Shown: in pieces, positions 25,801 to 34,819 of the stretch
How positions within the stretch are numbered: the first letter of the stretch is position 1
How the letters are laid out: each line of letters begins with the position of its first letter
The notes under the pieces: generated by a model
What the model was told of the DNA's origin: nothing
Database searches by the model: none
The model's input: the letters and a program-made list of their open reading frames with translations, nothing else
Source of the DNA: Haloterrigena salifodinae
GTDB lineage: Archaea > Halobacteriota > Halobacteria > Halobacteriales > Natrialbaceae
Assembly (NCBI RefSeq): GCF_003977755.1
Contig: NZ_RQWN01000005.1
Span: 1-64,000, forward strand
DNA length: 64,000 bases
Direction: 5' to 3'
Position numbers and translations under genes: made by a program

Positions 25801-26070
25801 AACGAAGTTAGTTAGATAAAGTAGGTTAACAGTCGCTGCCAACGTGATCCTCCTAAGGGGGAGTAGACGCTGTTCAAACGAAACCATCTGACCTCCCGAA
25901 CGCGTCCCTTTTGCCACCGCAGCAGATAGTCGAGGTATGATCGACGCGTCTCTCGAGTCGCCGCCCTCTCAGTCCGTCGACTCGAGTTGTGGACTCCCGT
26001 GGCGACGTGTGCGGACGGACGGAACCGAAACGGATACACGGCTCCTCGAGCCGATATCCTCCATCGAACG

Positions 26071-26850
26071 ATGACTCCCGAGCCGTCCGCGACCGAGCCG
26101 CCGTCCGATCGGACCCCGCCAGCGGTCGCCGTCGTCGACGCCCAGTTCCCGGGAAACGTCGGCACCATCGCTCGAGCGATGAAGAACTTCGGATTCGAGG
26201 ACCTCCTGCTGGTCGATCCGCCGGAACTCGATCCCGACGGAGAGGCCTACGGATTCGCGGGCCACGCCCGCGAGGACGTGCTTCCGAACGCGACGGAGAT
26301 CTCGTTCGACCGGCTCGTCGCGGAGTATCACACGATCGGCTGTACGGCGGTCACCAACGAGGACGACCGGAGTCACGTCCGGTTCCCGTTTTCGACGCCC
26401 GCAGACCTCGCGGAGCGACTGCCGACCGTCGAGGCGCCGACGGCGCTGGTCTTCGGTCGCGAACGCGTCGGGCTGACGAACGAGGAACTCGCCCGCATCG
26501 ACGAGATCTGTTCGATCCCGGCCAGCGCCGAGTACCCCGTCCTCAACCTCGGCCAGGCCGCGACGATCACGCTGTACGAACTGCGCTCGCTGGCCCTCGA
26601 CGACGACGAGACCCAGCTGCCGGACGTCGAACGCGTCCGCGCCCCAGAACCGACGGTCGATCGTCTCTACGATCAGTGGGCAGACCTCCTCGGCGAGATT
26701 AACCATCCCGAAGAGAAACGCGACAAGACGATGCGGATGCTCCGGCGCGTGTTCGGCCGCGCGGATCTGACCGAACGCGAGGCGAACACGCTGCTCGGCA
26801 TCCTTCGGCGGGCGACCGAACGACCCGCCGAGAACCGAGGACGCGAGTAA
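26071..26850 (+). CDS. SPOUT-class RNA 2'-O-methyltransferase, TrmJ-like
   Basis: A 259-residue S-adenosylmethionine-dependent methyltransferase with the deep-knot SPOUT fold. The three motifs are NVGTIARAMKNFGFED near residue 30 (motif 1 Asn and Arg), LVFGRERVGLTNEEL near 130 (motif 2) and YPVLNLGQAATITLYEL near 157 (motif 3, AdoMet loop). The C-terminal 90 residues form a helical tail as in TrmJ, which methylates tRNA position 32. The target is inferred from that similarity. Start ATG 26071 begins with an MTPEPSATE acidic leader. Confidence 0.88.
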   Translation: MTPEPSATEPPSDRTPPAVAVVDAQFPGNVGTIARAMKNFGFEDLLLVDPPELDPDGEAYGFAGHAREDVLPNATEISFDRLVAEYHTIGCTAVTNEDDRSHVRFPFSTPADLAERLPTVEAPTALVFGRERVGLTNEELARIDEICSIPASAEYPVLNLGQAATITLYELRSLALDDDETQLPDVERVRAPEPTVDRLYDQWADLLGEINHPEEKRDKTMRMLRRVFGRADLTEREANTLLGILRRATERPAENRGRE

Positions 26851-26918
26851 CGGCCTCGAGACGAGCTTCGAGAAGAGAAATTCGGACTCGAATCCGGCTG
26901 ATCGCCGAGTCGAACGTC

Positions 26919-27578
26919 TTACTGGGATTTGGCCGCCGCGGTCTCGTGTTCAGTCGTTCGAGATGCTTCTTCCCTGGCAACCAACTGCCCCGTCTCGGTG
27001 ACGGTCCCGAGCCAGCCGCACTCGGGGCAGGCGAACAGCCCCTGGCCGTCGATCAGCGAGGCGCCGCAGTCCGGACAGCCGTCGGTCCCCGAATCCGCGG
27101 CCGCCGTCTCTTCGGGTTCGCCGCCGAGTGGCGTGGGAAGCTCTCCGGTTCGGAGCGCGGCGATAGCCTCGTCAGTCGTGTACGTCTCGTCGGCGTTCTC
27201 GTCGGTATGCGGGAACACGCCGACCAGTTCGTCGTCCGCGTAGAGCTCGAGACAGAGCATCGGCATGATCAGCACGTCGGTCGTCTCGCCGCTGATCTGG
27301 TTGGTCGCGGTGCGCTCCCGAAACGGCGGTCGGATGCTCACGCCTTGGCGGTCCGCCCACCCATCGAAGCGCTCGACGCTCTCGAGGGCCTCCTGATAGG
27401 GCGTGTCGTCGGTCAGCGTGACCTCCTTGGGCCAACTGCGCAGCAACAGGTCGTCGACAGCGCCCTCGGACTCGCAGGCGCGGAGGGTCTCGACCTGCCT
27501 GTCGACCGGCTCGAGCAGCAGCGGTGCGCGAACGTGGCAGACGGCCGTGATCTCGGTTGATTGTGTGTCTGGCGTCAT
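26919..27578 (-). CDS. Haloarchaeal protein with C-terminal zinc ribbon
   Basis: A 219-residue cytoplasmic protein. Residues about 8-140 form a compact alpha/beta domain (ITAVCHVRAPLLLEPVDRQV at the start, LIMPMLCLELYADDELVGVF near 105), then an acidic linker, then a ribbon with CPDC near residue 168 and CPEC near 183. Haloarchaea often carry this arrangement, but I do not know a tested function. The tail (TTEHETAAAKSQ) is disordered. It converges on the SPOUT gene with a 68-bp gap. Confidence 0.65.
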   Translation of the reverse strand: MTPDTQSTEITAVCHVRAPLLLEPVDRQVETLRACESEGAVDDLLLRSWPKEVTLTDDTPYQEALESVERFDGWADRQGVSIRPPFRERTATNQISGETTDVLIMPMLCLELYADDELVGVFPHTDENADETYTTDEAIAALRTGELPTPLGGEPEETAAADSGTDGCPDCGASLIDGQGLFACPECGWLGTVTETGQLVAREEASRTTEHETAAAKSQ

Positions 27579-27736
27579 TGGTTCAGTGTTTGTTCGACCA
27601 ACGTGTGTCCTGATAAAGATTTTCGACGCCGCAGATATCCGACACTAGCCATCCAGCGGGACTGTTCGTCTCGATCGAAATTCGGCAGTTGTCGGAATCT
27701 GACGGTCTCTCTCTTCCTCACGTCGACGAGACATTC

Positions 27737-28690
27737 CTACTTCGAGGTCGTAGTCGAGCGCGTTTCGAGTGCCGACCGCAGCAGCGTCCGGAGCGCGCCG
27801 CGCTTGACGATGGCGAAGCCCGCGAGGATCGTCACCAACCCGAGGAGCATCACCGAGTCGACGACGTAGCCGAGCGCGATCCAGCTAACGCCCATCGCGA
27901 CGACCGGTTCCGCGTAGCTGACCAGGCTGACCTGCGTCGCCCCGCTTCGGTCGAGCAGTTCGAAATAGAGGAGGAATGCGAACACGCCGGAGACGAGCGT
28001 CAGATAGCCGTAGGAGACCAGCGCCGATAGGGTCGGATCGATCGCCGCGACCGATTCACCCCGGAGGGCCGCCCAGCACAACAGCACCGCGCCGCCGACG
28101 AGCATCGCCCACGCCTGGAGCGTCTCGAGCGGAAGCTCCGAGTCGATCGGTCGCACGAACACGCTGCCGAGGGCGAACGCGACGGCCGAGGCGAACACCA
28201 GCGCGGCCCCGACGGTGACGTCGTCGCCGAGCGACCCGGGGGACGGCTGGACCACGGCGATGACGCCGACCAGCCCGAGCACGAAGCCGACGACGCCGCC
28301 GAGAGAGAGCCGTTCCTCCGGAAGGACGAGGCCGGCGAACGCCGCCGTGAGGATCGGGGCCGTACTGACGAGCGTCGCCGCGACCGCGCCCGAGACGTAC
28401 AGTTCGCCGAGGTATAACAGCCCGTGATAGAGCGCGATGACGAAGACGCCGGCGACGCTTACCGCTAGCCACTCCGCCCGCCCTCGCGGCCGCGTGCGAT
28501 CGGTCACGACGGTCGCGTACCCGAAGACGACCGCGCCGGCGACCGTGTAGCGGAGCCCGGCGAACAGCAGCGGCGGCACGTGCTCGAGTCCGATCTCGAT
28601 CGCCACGAACGACGTTCCCCAGCAGAGCGCGAGCATCGAAAAGAGCACCGCTTCGCGGTACCTGCTCGGCACTGAATCGAACAGTTTCAT
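27737..28690 (-). CDS. EamA-family (DMT) transporter
   Basis: A 317-residue drug/metabolite exporter with ten predicted helices formed by two repeats of five. Typical features are the early ALCWGTSFVAIEIGLEHVPP and GLRYTVAGAVVFGYATV, and in the second half AYAEPVVAMGVSWIALGYV, with the YAEPV motif of the tenth-helix region. Many homologues export amino acids or metabolites. It is divergent from an Lrp-type regulator gene at 28871 over a 180-bp shared region, so regulation by amino acids is likely but inferred. Confidence 0.88.
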   Translation of the reverse strand: MKLFDSVPSRYREAVLFSMLALCWGTSFVAIEIGLEHVPPLLFAGLRYTVAGAVVFGYATVVTDRTRPRGRAEWLAVSVAGVFVIALYHGLLYLGELYVSGAVAATLVSTAPILTAAFAGLVLPEERLSLGGVVGFVLGLVGVIAVVQPSPGSLGDDVTVGAALVFASAVAFALGSVFVRPIDSELPLETLQAWAMLVGGAVLLCWAALRGESVAAIDPTLSALVSYGYLTLVSGVFAFLLYFELLDRSGATQVSLVSYAEPVVAMGVSWIALGYVVDSVMLLGLVTILAGFAIVKRGALRTLLRSALETRSTTTSK

Positions 28691-28870
28691 ATCCGCTTCG
28701 GAAATCGTCGCTATATTTAGGCTCTTCTACAAGCGAGCGGATTTCCCTGGATTGAAAACCACACATATGGATGTCTTCCGAGTAGCCATCCACAGCTGGC
28801 ACCGATGTTGTAGATAACTCCAATTACTTCGGTCGGAAGACACATCCCGCTACCCGGCCAACCCCCGTTC

Positions 28871-29359
28871 ATGGCCATCGACGAACGCGACGTGCGCCTG
28901 CTGAAGGCGATCGCCGAACTCGAGACGGGGAGCCCGGAACGGCTCCACGAGGCGACCGGCATTCCGGTCTCGACGATCCACTACCGGCTCAACAACCTCC
29001 GGGAGGAGGGGATCATCGCGAACGATCGCTACGAAATCGACCTCGAGGAACTCGGGCTCGGCGTCACCGTCTTAGTCGAGGTTCACGCCGACTATCAGGG
29101 CTCCTACGAGGAGTTCGCAGACCGATTGCTGACCGTCGAGGGGGTCACGAACGTCTACTTCACGATGGGCGAGACGGATTTCATCGTGATCGCGCGACTG
29201 AGCGGCAGCGAGATGGTCGAGCGATTGATCGCCGAGTTCGAGCAGCTCGAGGGCGTCGAGCGGACTGACTCGACGTTCGTCATCTCGGCGATCGAGGAAC
29301 GGGACGCGCTCCAGAGCTACGAGTTGGAGACGCTGCTCGAGGAACTGACTGACGAGTGA
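28871..29359 (+). CDS. Lrp/AsnC-family transcriptional regulator
   Basis: A 162-residue regulator. The N-terminal winged helix (about 3-60) includes DVRLLKAIAELETGSPERLH and the recognition helix VSTIHYRLNNLREEGI; the RAM ligand-binding domain follows from about 66 (VTVLVEVHADYQGSYEEFAD, VYFTMGETDFIVIARL). Members bind amino acids and act as octamers. Its neighbour across the divergent intergenic region is an EamA exporter, the likely target. Downstream gatE is convergent. Confidence 0.9.
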   Translation: MAIDERDVRLLKAIAELETGSPERLHEATGIPVSTIHYRLNNLREEGIIANDRYEIDLEELGLGVTVLVEVHADYQGSYEEFADRLLTVEGVTNVYFTMGETDFIVIARLSGSEMVERLIAEFEQLEGVERTDSTFVISAIEERDALQSYELETLLEELTDE

Positions 29360-29424
29360 GAATCGACTGACTCGATCGAAGTACTGAACCGAATTGAGAC
29401 GGACTCGAGGCGGGGTCGGGGTTC

Positions 29425-31293
29425 CTACGCGCGCTTCTGGATCTCCTCGCGGAGGAGTTCGCTCACAAGGTCGCCGTCCGCCTTGCCGCGCAGGGCGCCC
29501 ATGCACTCGCCCATGAGGCCCGAGAACGCCTGCATCCCCTCTTCTTCGACCTGCTCCTCGTTGCGCTCGACAACCTCGGCGACGGCATCGCGGACCTCCT
29601 CTTCGTCGGCGCCCCCGAGGCCGGCTTCGTCGGCCGCCTCCTCGGCGGTCCGATCCGGCTCCTCGGCCAGCGCGGTCAACAGGTCCGGCACGCCCTCGTT
29701 GGGGAGGTCCCCGCTCTCGGCCATCTCGAACACGCCCTCGAGGTGCTCCCGCTCGAGGTTCTCGACGGGGACGTCGTCCCGGCGGAGTTCGGTCAGCGTC
29801 GACTCGAGGGTCGACGCCGCGAGCGTCGGATCGATGCCGTCGGCGACGACATCCTCGAACAGTGGCATGTACTCGCCGTAGGCGACCTGCTCGGCCAGCC
29901 CCTCGCCGAGGCCGTACTCGTCCTGGTAGCGCTCGACCTTCTCGGTTAGCAGTTCGGGTTCCGGAACCTCGCTCGGATCGGGCTCGACCGGCGGGACGTC
30001 GGTCTCGGGGTACATCCGCGCCGCGCCCGGGAGCGGGCGCAGGTAGCGGGTCGTCCCGTCGTCGTTCGCGTCGCGGGTCTCCTCGGGGACGCCCTCGAGG
30101 GCGGTCGCGGCGCGCTCGGCGGCGGCGTCGATCGCCGACTCGGCGACGTCGGTGTCAGCGGCGACGATGGCGACGGCGTCCTCGGGCCCGGCGCCGACGG
30201 CCTCGCGCAGGTCGTCGACCTCGTCTTCTGTCACGCCGTAGGCCGGCAGTTCGTCCGTATGGAAGATCCCGCCGGCGCCGTGGCGCTTGGCGTGATCGGA
30301 GAGTTCGGTCCCCAGACGGCGGTCGGGGGCAATCTCGCGGCCGACGATGCCGTCGAAGCCGTAGAGCGGCACTGCGGTGACGGAGCCGCCCGAGTTCAGC
30401 GCCCCCGAAATAACGCCGCTCTCGGTGTCCTCGAAGACGTCCGTCACGTCCTGGACCTCACCCACGGAGGCCTCGCGCTCGGTGAGTTCCTCGGCGATGT
30501 CGACGAGTTCGGCCTGCCGGCCGACCTCGTTGCGGACGATGTCGTCGATGTCGTCGAGACTCTGGACGCCCTTGATCTCGACGCGGGCGCCCTCTTCGAT
30601 GGAGACGTTGACGTCCTGGCGGATCGTCCCGAGCCCGCGCTTGACCTTCCCCGTTGAGCGCAGAAGCATCCCGATCCGCTCGGCGGCCTCGAGGGCCTGC
30701 TCGGGCGTCGAGATGTCCGGACTCGTGCCGATCTCGACCAGCGGAATCCCCAGTCGATCGAGACTGTAGCGCACCCCGTCGTCGGTCTCCTCGACGCGCT
30801 GGGCGCTCTCCTCTTCGAGCAGCATATCCTCGATTCCCACGGCACCTTCGCTGGTCTCGATCTCGCCCTCGGTGGCGATCAGCGTCGAGCGCTGGAACCC
30901 CGTCGTGTTCGAGCCGTCGACGACGATCTTGCGCATCACGTGGGCCTGATCGACCGGTTTCATGTCCATCAGCTGGGCAATCTCGAGGGCCGTCTCGAGG
31001 GCCTCCGCGTCCAACTCGTGGGGCGGTTCGTCGTCCTCCTCGACGAGACAGGTCGTATCGTACGCGAGATACTCGAACTCGCGGTCGACCTTGCTTTCCT
31101 CTAAGGCGGCCTGGTCGATCTCGCCCAGTTCGCTCCGCGTCGGGTGGAGATAGCGCGTGAAGCTGCGCGTCGACTCCTCCGGTTCGCGGAGCTCGGTCGG
31201 ACACTGGCAGAACAGCTTCGTCGCCGTGTCGAGTTGCTGGTGGATCTCCAGCCCGGCGACGAGTCCGAGCTCGTCGTAATCGTACTCGCTCAT
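29425..31293 (-). CDS. gatE: Glu-tRNA(Gln) amidotransferase subunit E
   Basis: A 622-residue GatE, the tRNA-binding, kinase-bearing subunit of the archaeal GatDE amidotransferase that converts Glu-tRNA(Gln) to Gln-tRNA(Gln). Signature stretches are GLVAGLEIHQQLDTATKLFC at the start, LHPTRSELGEID, TTGFQRSTLIATEGEIETS and LDRLGIPLVEIGTSPDIS, followed by the AspRS-like insert and a helical plus YqeY-like tail near the C-terminus. The length is normal for GatE. GatD is not adjacent here. The gene is alone in its transcript. Confidence 0.97.
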   Translation of the reverse strand: MSEYDYDELGLVAGLEIHQQLDTATKLFCQCPTELREPEESTRSFTRYLHPTRSELGEIDQAALEESKVDREFEYLAYDTTCLVEEDDEPPHELDAEALETALEIAQLMDMKPVDQAHVMRKIVVDGSNTTGFQRSTLIATEGEIETSEGAVGIEDMLLEEESAQRVEETDDGVRYSLDRLGIPLVEIGTSPDISTPEQALEAAERIGMLLRSTGKVKRGLGTIRQDVNVSIEEGARVEIKGVQSLDDIDDIVRNEVGRQAELVDIAEELTEREASVGEVQDVTDVFEDTESGVISGALNSGGSVTAVPLYGFDGIVGREIAPDRRLGTELSDHAKRHGAGGIFHTDELPAYGVTEDEVDDLREAVGAGPEDAVAIVAADTDVAESAIDAAAERAATALEGVPEETRDANDDGTTRYLRPLPGAARMYPETDVPPVEPDPSEVPEPELLTEKVERYQDEYGLGEGLAEQVAYGEYMPLFEDVVADGIDPTLAASTLESTLTELRRDDVPVENLEREHLEGVFEMAESGDLPNEGVPDLLTALAEEPDRTAEEAADEAGLGGADEEEVRDAVAEVVERNEEQVEEEGMQAFSGLMGECMGALRGKADGDLVSELLREEIQKRA

Positions 31294-31536
31294 TGACGGC
31301 CACTCGGAGGCGGAACGGTAAAAAACCGTCCAGTTACGGTCGGACCGACGGTGGTCCCGTTTCGTCCCTCGTCGGAGACTCCCGTGTGCCGATAGACTCG
31401 AGGCCGAGGCCTCTGCACGGGTTCGTGTGTTTCTTCGAGTTGACGCAACACCCCTCCTTCAACGAGCGGATCTGCGGAACGAGCGAAGTAGGGAGCGGTA
31501 CATTCATTAGCGCGTTCCGACGTACGCTTGCCTATC

Positions 31537-32349
31537 ATGGGGCAACGGGACCAATTCAACGGGGACGCGAAGGTGCTGCATCACCGCGCGGTGAGAACGC
31601 CGCTGCCGAATCTCGAGGCCGAGCGGGTGTTCCACGAGAACATGATGACCGTCGCGGCGGCCCGCGAGCGGAAGGCGGACCTGCTCGCCGACCCCGATGT
31701 CCCGCTACTGGACGCCTACGAGGCGGAACTCGAGCGCGTCGCCGAGAGCTTCGAGCGGCGGCTCCGCCGGATCGTCGGCGACGACTACCGCGAGGTCGCC
31801 ATGGCCCACCACCGCGGCGAGCGCGACGATCGACTCGGGGAACTCGCCGCGTACTACGTCGAGGGGCTCTGGCGCATCCAGCAGCGAACGACCGTGACGG
31901 ACATGCTGTTCTCGCCGCTCATCCTCCGCTACCCCGACAGCTTTACGACGAACATCCGATTCGCCGGCAGCTACACCACGCCGAAATCGATCCGCTACGA
32001 GTCGCCGGAGCACTCGTCGGAAGTGTTGACCGACGATCACGCGGAGATCTACTACAGCGAGAGCGTCTACACGCAACAGTACGCAGCGGAGTACCTTAGG
32101 GAAACGGCGGCGCTCATCCGCGAAGCGTTTCCTGACCCCGACGAAACGAGCGTCGGGGAACGCGAGTATGGCGGTATCGTCTCCGCGGGCGGTCGGCGCG
32201 GATCGGAATTCTCTGCGATGCTCGAACGCGTCGAACCCGATCCGAATCGCTTCTCGGAACCGATCGACGAGCCGACGCTCGTCGAAGCGGGGCCGGAAGC
32301 GAGACGGACGGAACGAGCGCTCCGTCTCAAGGGGGAGATCGTCGGCTGA
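31537..32349 (+). CDS. Conserved-looking haloarchaeal protein, function unknown
   Basis: A 270-residue soluble protein starting MGQRDQFNGD. It is highly charged and mainly helical (LEAERVFHENMMTVAAARER, then YEAELERVAESFERRLRRIV), with a central tyrosine-rich part (FSPLILRYPDSFTTNIRFAG, EIYYSESVYTQQYAAEYLRE). No catalytic motif, signal or membrane helix was found. A TTG nine bases upstream is the only alternative start. I do not recognise the family. Non-coding 240 bp upstream separate it from gatE. Confidence 0.65.
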   Translation: MGQRDQFNGDAKVLHHRAVRTPLPNLEAERVFHENMMTVAAARERKADLLADPDVPLLDAYEAELERVAESFERRLRRIVGDDYREVAMAHHRGERDDRLGELAAYYVEGLWRIQQRTTVTDMLFSPLILRYPDSFTTNIRFAGSYTTPKSIRYESPEHSSEVLTDDHAEIYYSESVYTQQYAAEYLRETAALIREAFPDPDETSVGEREYGGIVSAGGRRGSEFSAMLERVEPDPNRFSEPIDEPTLVEAGPEARRTERALRLKGEIVG

Positions 32350-32412
32350 TCGCCGCGTTGCAGTCGCACGAGCAAGCCCAACGGCTACGCCCCGCTGTCC
32401 GCTCACTCGAGT

Positions 32413-32559
32413 ATGGTCAGGCTCTCCACGATCGTACTCTTGCTCGCGATCGTCCTCGGTATCGGTCTCATCCCGATCCCCGTCATCCCCGGCGTCGGCA
32501 TCGTCGTCGGAATTTCGGGAATCGTGATCGGAATCATCCTCCGCGTCCTCGGGCACTGA
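32413..32559 (+). CDS. 48-residue hydrophobic peptide gene
   Basis: From ATG 32413 the frame reads MVRLSTIVLLLAIVLGIGLI and then two Pro-Ile-Pro turns followed by IVVGISGIVIGIILRVLGH. It is a hairpin of two short membrane helices. The start is 63 bp after the previous stop and an AT-free region, so expression is uncertain, but the strong hydrophobic pattern and proper start and stop make it a credible small membrane protein. Function unknown. Confidence 0.5.
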   Translation: MVRLSTIVLLLAIVLGIGLIPIPVIPGVGIVVGISGIVIGIILRVLGH

Positions 32560-32650
32560 GCGCAGTCGTTCGAGTCCCCACTGGAACGCCCACACTCGAC
32601 ACTCGAGGAAGATCACGCTAAACGAGCGGAACCCAGTCTTCACCGTTTGA

Positions 32651-33205
32651 TCACTCGCTCGAGTTCTCGTCCGCCGACTCGTTGTTTTCCATTCCGTGAT
32701 CGTGCTCCTCGTGGCTGCTGTGGGACTCGAGGTCGAACCCCTCGCCCAGTTCGACGTCGCCGCGCATCGCCTCGGGGTGGTACTCGCAGTAGTACTCCGC
32801 GGCGTCCTCGCTGGCCTCGAACGTCATCGATACCGCCTCGCCCGCTTCCTCCGAGGAGTCGGACTCCTCGAGTTCCTCGCCGTCCGCGGTCTCGATGATC
32901 AGTTCGTGTTCGGCGCCGTCGACGTTGATCCAAACCAATTCGTACTCCGTCCCCGCAGCGAGGTCCAGCGTCGGGTTCTCCTCGCCTTCGATCTCCTCGG
33001 GCGCGATGCCGTACCAGTACTCGCTCCGGCCGGCGAGGATGATTGGTGTCTGGTCGGCGTCGTCACCCATACCCTCGTGAGCGTCCCCGCTGCTCTCGTT
33101 ACTCTCGTTCTCTTGGGCGGTCGCCGCAGTTGCCAGTCCGCTCGCGGCGGCCGTCGCGCCGATGAGCCGCAGTGCCGTCCGTCGGGTCGGATCGTAATCA
33201 CTCAT
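32651..33205 (-). CDS. Tat-exported cupredoxin (blue copper) protein
   Basis: A 184-residue halocyanin-like protein. It has a twin-arginine signal (DPTRRTALRLIGATAAAS), an acidic spacer, and a cupredoxin domain with copper ligands His in GAEHELIIE and Cys/His/Met in YYCEYHPEAM, the usual type-1 C-x2-H-x3-M spacing with a fourth ligand. It would carry electrons on the outer face. The C-terminal 24 residues are an acidic His-rich tail (ESHSSHEEHDHGMENNES) that could bind extra metal. No lipobox Cys follows the signal, so it may be released or held by its Tat helix. Confidence 0.9.
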   Translation of the reverse strand: MSDYDPTRRTALRLIGATAAASGLATAATAQENESNESSGDAHEGMGDDADQTPIILAGRSEYWYGIAPEEIEGEENPTLDLAAGTEYELVWINVDGAEHELIIETADGEELEESDSSEEAGEAVSMTFEASEDAAEYYCEYHPEAMRGDVELGEGFDLESHSSHEEHDHGMENNESADENSSE

Positions 33206-33667
33206 GTGTTGCGAGATCCGGCGACTGGAGAAAAAGCCACGCACCCGTCTCTCGAGAAACGACGTTCTATGTCCGGTTAGAGCGCGATTTGCGCGCAAAA
33301 CTGCGTTAAACTAGCTCTAGCTCGGAGAAACGGCCGCGATTTTCGCCCGAGTGCGTGCGCGTTGCAAGTGGTCTCGACGACAGCCCTCGGTCCGGTCGAC
33401 TGCAGGATCGATCGGCGTCTCCCCGCGAACGCCTTCGGGCCGACTGCGAGTCGACGATCGCTCGGTCTTCCGCCCGAAACGTATGTCACTAACAAATCAA
33501 ATAATGGACGATATTGGCGATTGTATTGAACGGTGCGGCTTTACACCGATTTCCAGTCAAGTAAATTAGGTAATAGAACGAGCCGTCTCATGAAATCTGT
33601 TCTCGAGTCTGGATATCTTCTAATTGAGGCCCAAAAGCAATATATAAGGGTGGAATTTGCCCGGACA
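33206..33667. other. Intergenic region with AT-rich acyltransferase leader
   Basis: No gene is supported over these 462 bases. The first half is GC-rich and has two close CTAG sites in CTAGCTCTAG (about 33311-33320) and a GCGCG/CGCGC hairpin near 33270-33290. The second half from about 33480 is AT-rich, unlike the surrounding genes, and ends in the promoter of the acyltransferase gene. Confidence 0.5.
33640..33648 (+). promoter_or_regulatory. TATA box of the acyltransferase gene
   Basis: ATATATAAG lies 20-28 bases before the ATG at 33668, the right spacing for leaderless transcription that starts at or near the start codon. It supports ATG 33668 over a longer in-frame opening from 33533. Confidence 0.55.
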
Positions 33668-34783
33668 ATGTCCGATCGCATCTACAGCATAGATGCAATG
33701 CGCATCATTGCGATGGCGTTTATTATCACAATACACACAGACCCGTTCAGAGGGGTCGGTGCACGCGGCGATATCCTCAACTTCGTTATAGATTCGTCGG
33801 CGCGGTTCGCGGTGCCGTTCTTTTTCGTGACGTCCGGATACTTTTTCGCCCGCAAGATCGCTCACTGCGATCCGGTTGAGTATTTCGCCGAGCGAGTGGC
33901 GACAATCTCGTCGATCTACGTGTTCGGACTGTTACTCTCTGCGCCGGTGTTCCTCGCGGGGTGGGTCGTCCGCGCCGGTATCGAGAACCGAGACATCGCG
34001 AGCACCGTCGTGCTCAAACTGACCGAGTTCGTCTCGCCGCTCGCACTCCTGTACTACGGCAATTCGGTGAGCGAGATCCTCTGGTTCCTGCCGGCGCTGC
34101 TCTTCTCGCTCGCGATCATCTGTTTGTTCGTCGTCTTCGACGCCACGAAATACCTGGTTCCGATTTCGCTCGGCCTCCACGTCGTCGGCCTCCTCGGGTC
34201 GAGCTACACGATGTTCATGGATGTTCCGTTCGAAGTCAGAGACGCGCTGTTCTTCGGATTCTTTTACACCAGCCTCGGGTACGCGCTCCACTCGAGCGAG
34301 TGGCGACCGAGTGCCGATCGAAGCGCGCTCTTTCTCGGCGCAACCGTCCTCTTCGGCGCACTCCACCTGGGCGAACGATACGTTCTGGGATACGTCGTGA
34401 CGGACGAGACGTTGGGTCACGGCGTCTATACGTCGAGTTACACGATCGCGACGGCGCTGGTCACGCTCTCGCTGTTCCTGTTTCTCCTGTCGCGCCCGAC
34501 GCTCGGCGCACGGACGCCGCTCCCCGACTGGGGGAAGTACGCCGTCGGCGTTTACGTCGCGCATCCTGCCGTTCTGTTCGCGCTCGAGACGACGGCCGAC
34601 GTGCTCGAAGGGATGGGATACGAGATTCAAACCACGCTCCTGTGGCACTTCGCGTTGACTCCGGCGACTTTCTTCGGGGCCTTGGTCGTCTATATCGGGG
34701 CACATCGCGTCGGTGCGATCGAGATCGGCGGCTCCCACCTCCCGAGCGTTCGATCGATCGGGAAATACGTGCAGCGTCAGTAG
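33668..34783 (+). CDS. Membrane acyltransferase (acyltransferase 3 family)
   Basis: A 371-residue polytopic membrane protein of the OafA/acyltransferase-3 type that adds acetyl or other acyl groups to surface sugars or lipids. The active-site segment SIDAMRIIAMAFIITIHTDP includes the R and H pair of the family, and FDATKYLVPISLGLHVVGLL and GKYAVGVYVAHPAVLFALE are later helices. The upstream leader and TATA box fit ATG 33668. Low GC before the gene and its isolation suggest possible transfer, though the gene itself is not strongly atypical. Confidence 0.87.
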   Translation: MSDRIYSIDAMRIIAMAFIITIHTDPFRGVGARGDILNFVIDSSARFAVPFFFVTSGYFFARKIAHCDPVEYFAERVATISSIYVFGLLLSAPVFLAGWVVRAGIENRDIASTVVLKLTEFVSPLALLYYGNSVSEILWFLPALLFSLAIICLFVVFDATKYLVPISLGLHVVGLLGSSYTMFMDVPFEVRDALFFGFFYTSLGYALHSSEWRPSADRSALFLGATVLFGALHLGERYVLGYVVTDETLGHGVYTSSYTIATALVTLSLFLFLLSRPTLGARTPLPDWGKYAVGVYVAHPAVLFALETTADVLEGMGYEIQTTLLWHFALTPATFFGALVVYIGAHRVGAIEIGGSHLPSVRSIGKYVQRQ

Positions 34784-34819
34784 GCGTCGGCGTCGTCGCG
34801 GTCGGCGTCACCGACCGGT

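Larger units (their letters stand above)
25081..26070. other. Probable replication origin region (oriC-like)
   Basis: About 990 bp without a convincing gene next to orc1. It contains at least two near-identical inverted 31-bp boxes (25422-25452 minus, 25577-25607 plus), a third related box (25249-25278 minus) and a more diverged one (25523-25550 plus), plus an AT-richer stretch with a CTAG cluster at 25765-25835. This is the arrangement known for haloarchaeal origins: initiator gene, origin recognition boxes with a G-string, and an easily melted element. Short open frames crossing the boxes are by-products of the repeats. Confidence 0.85.
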
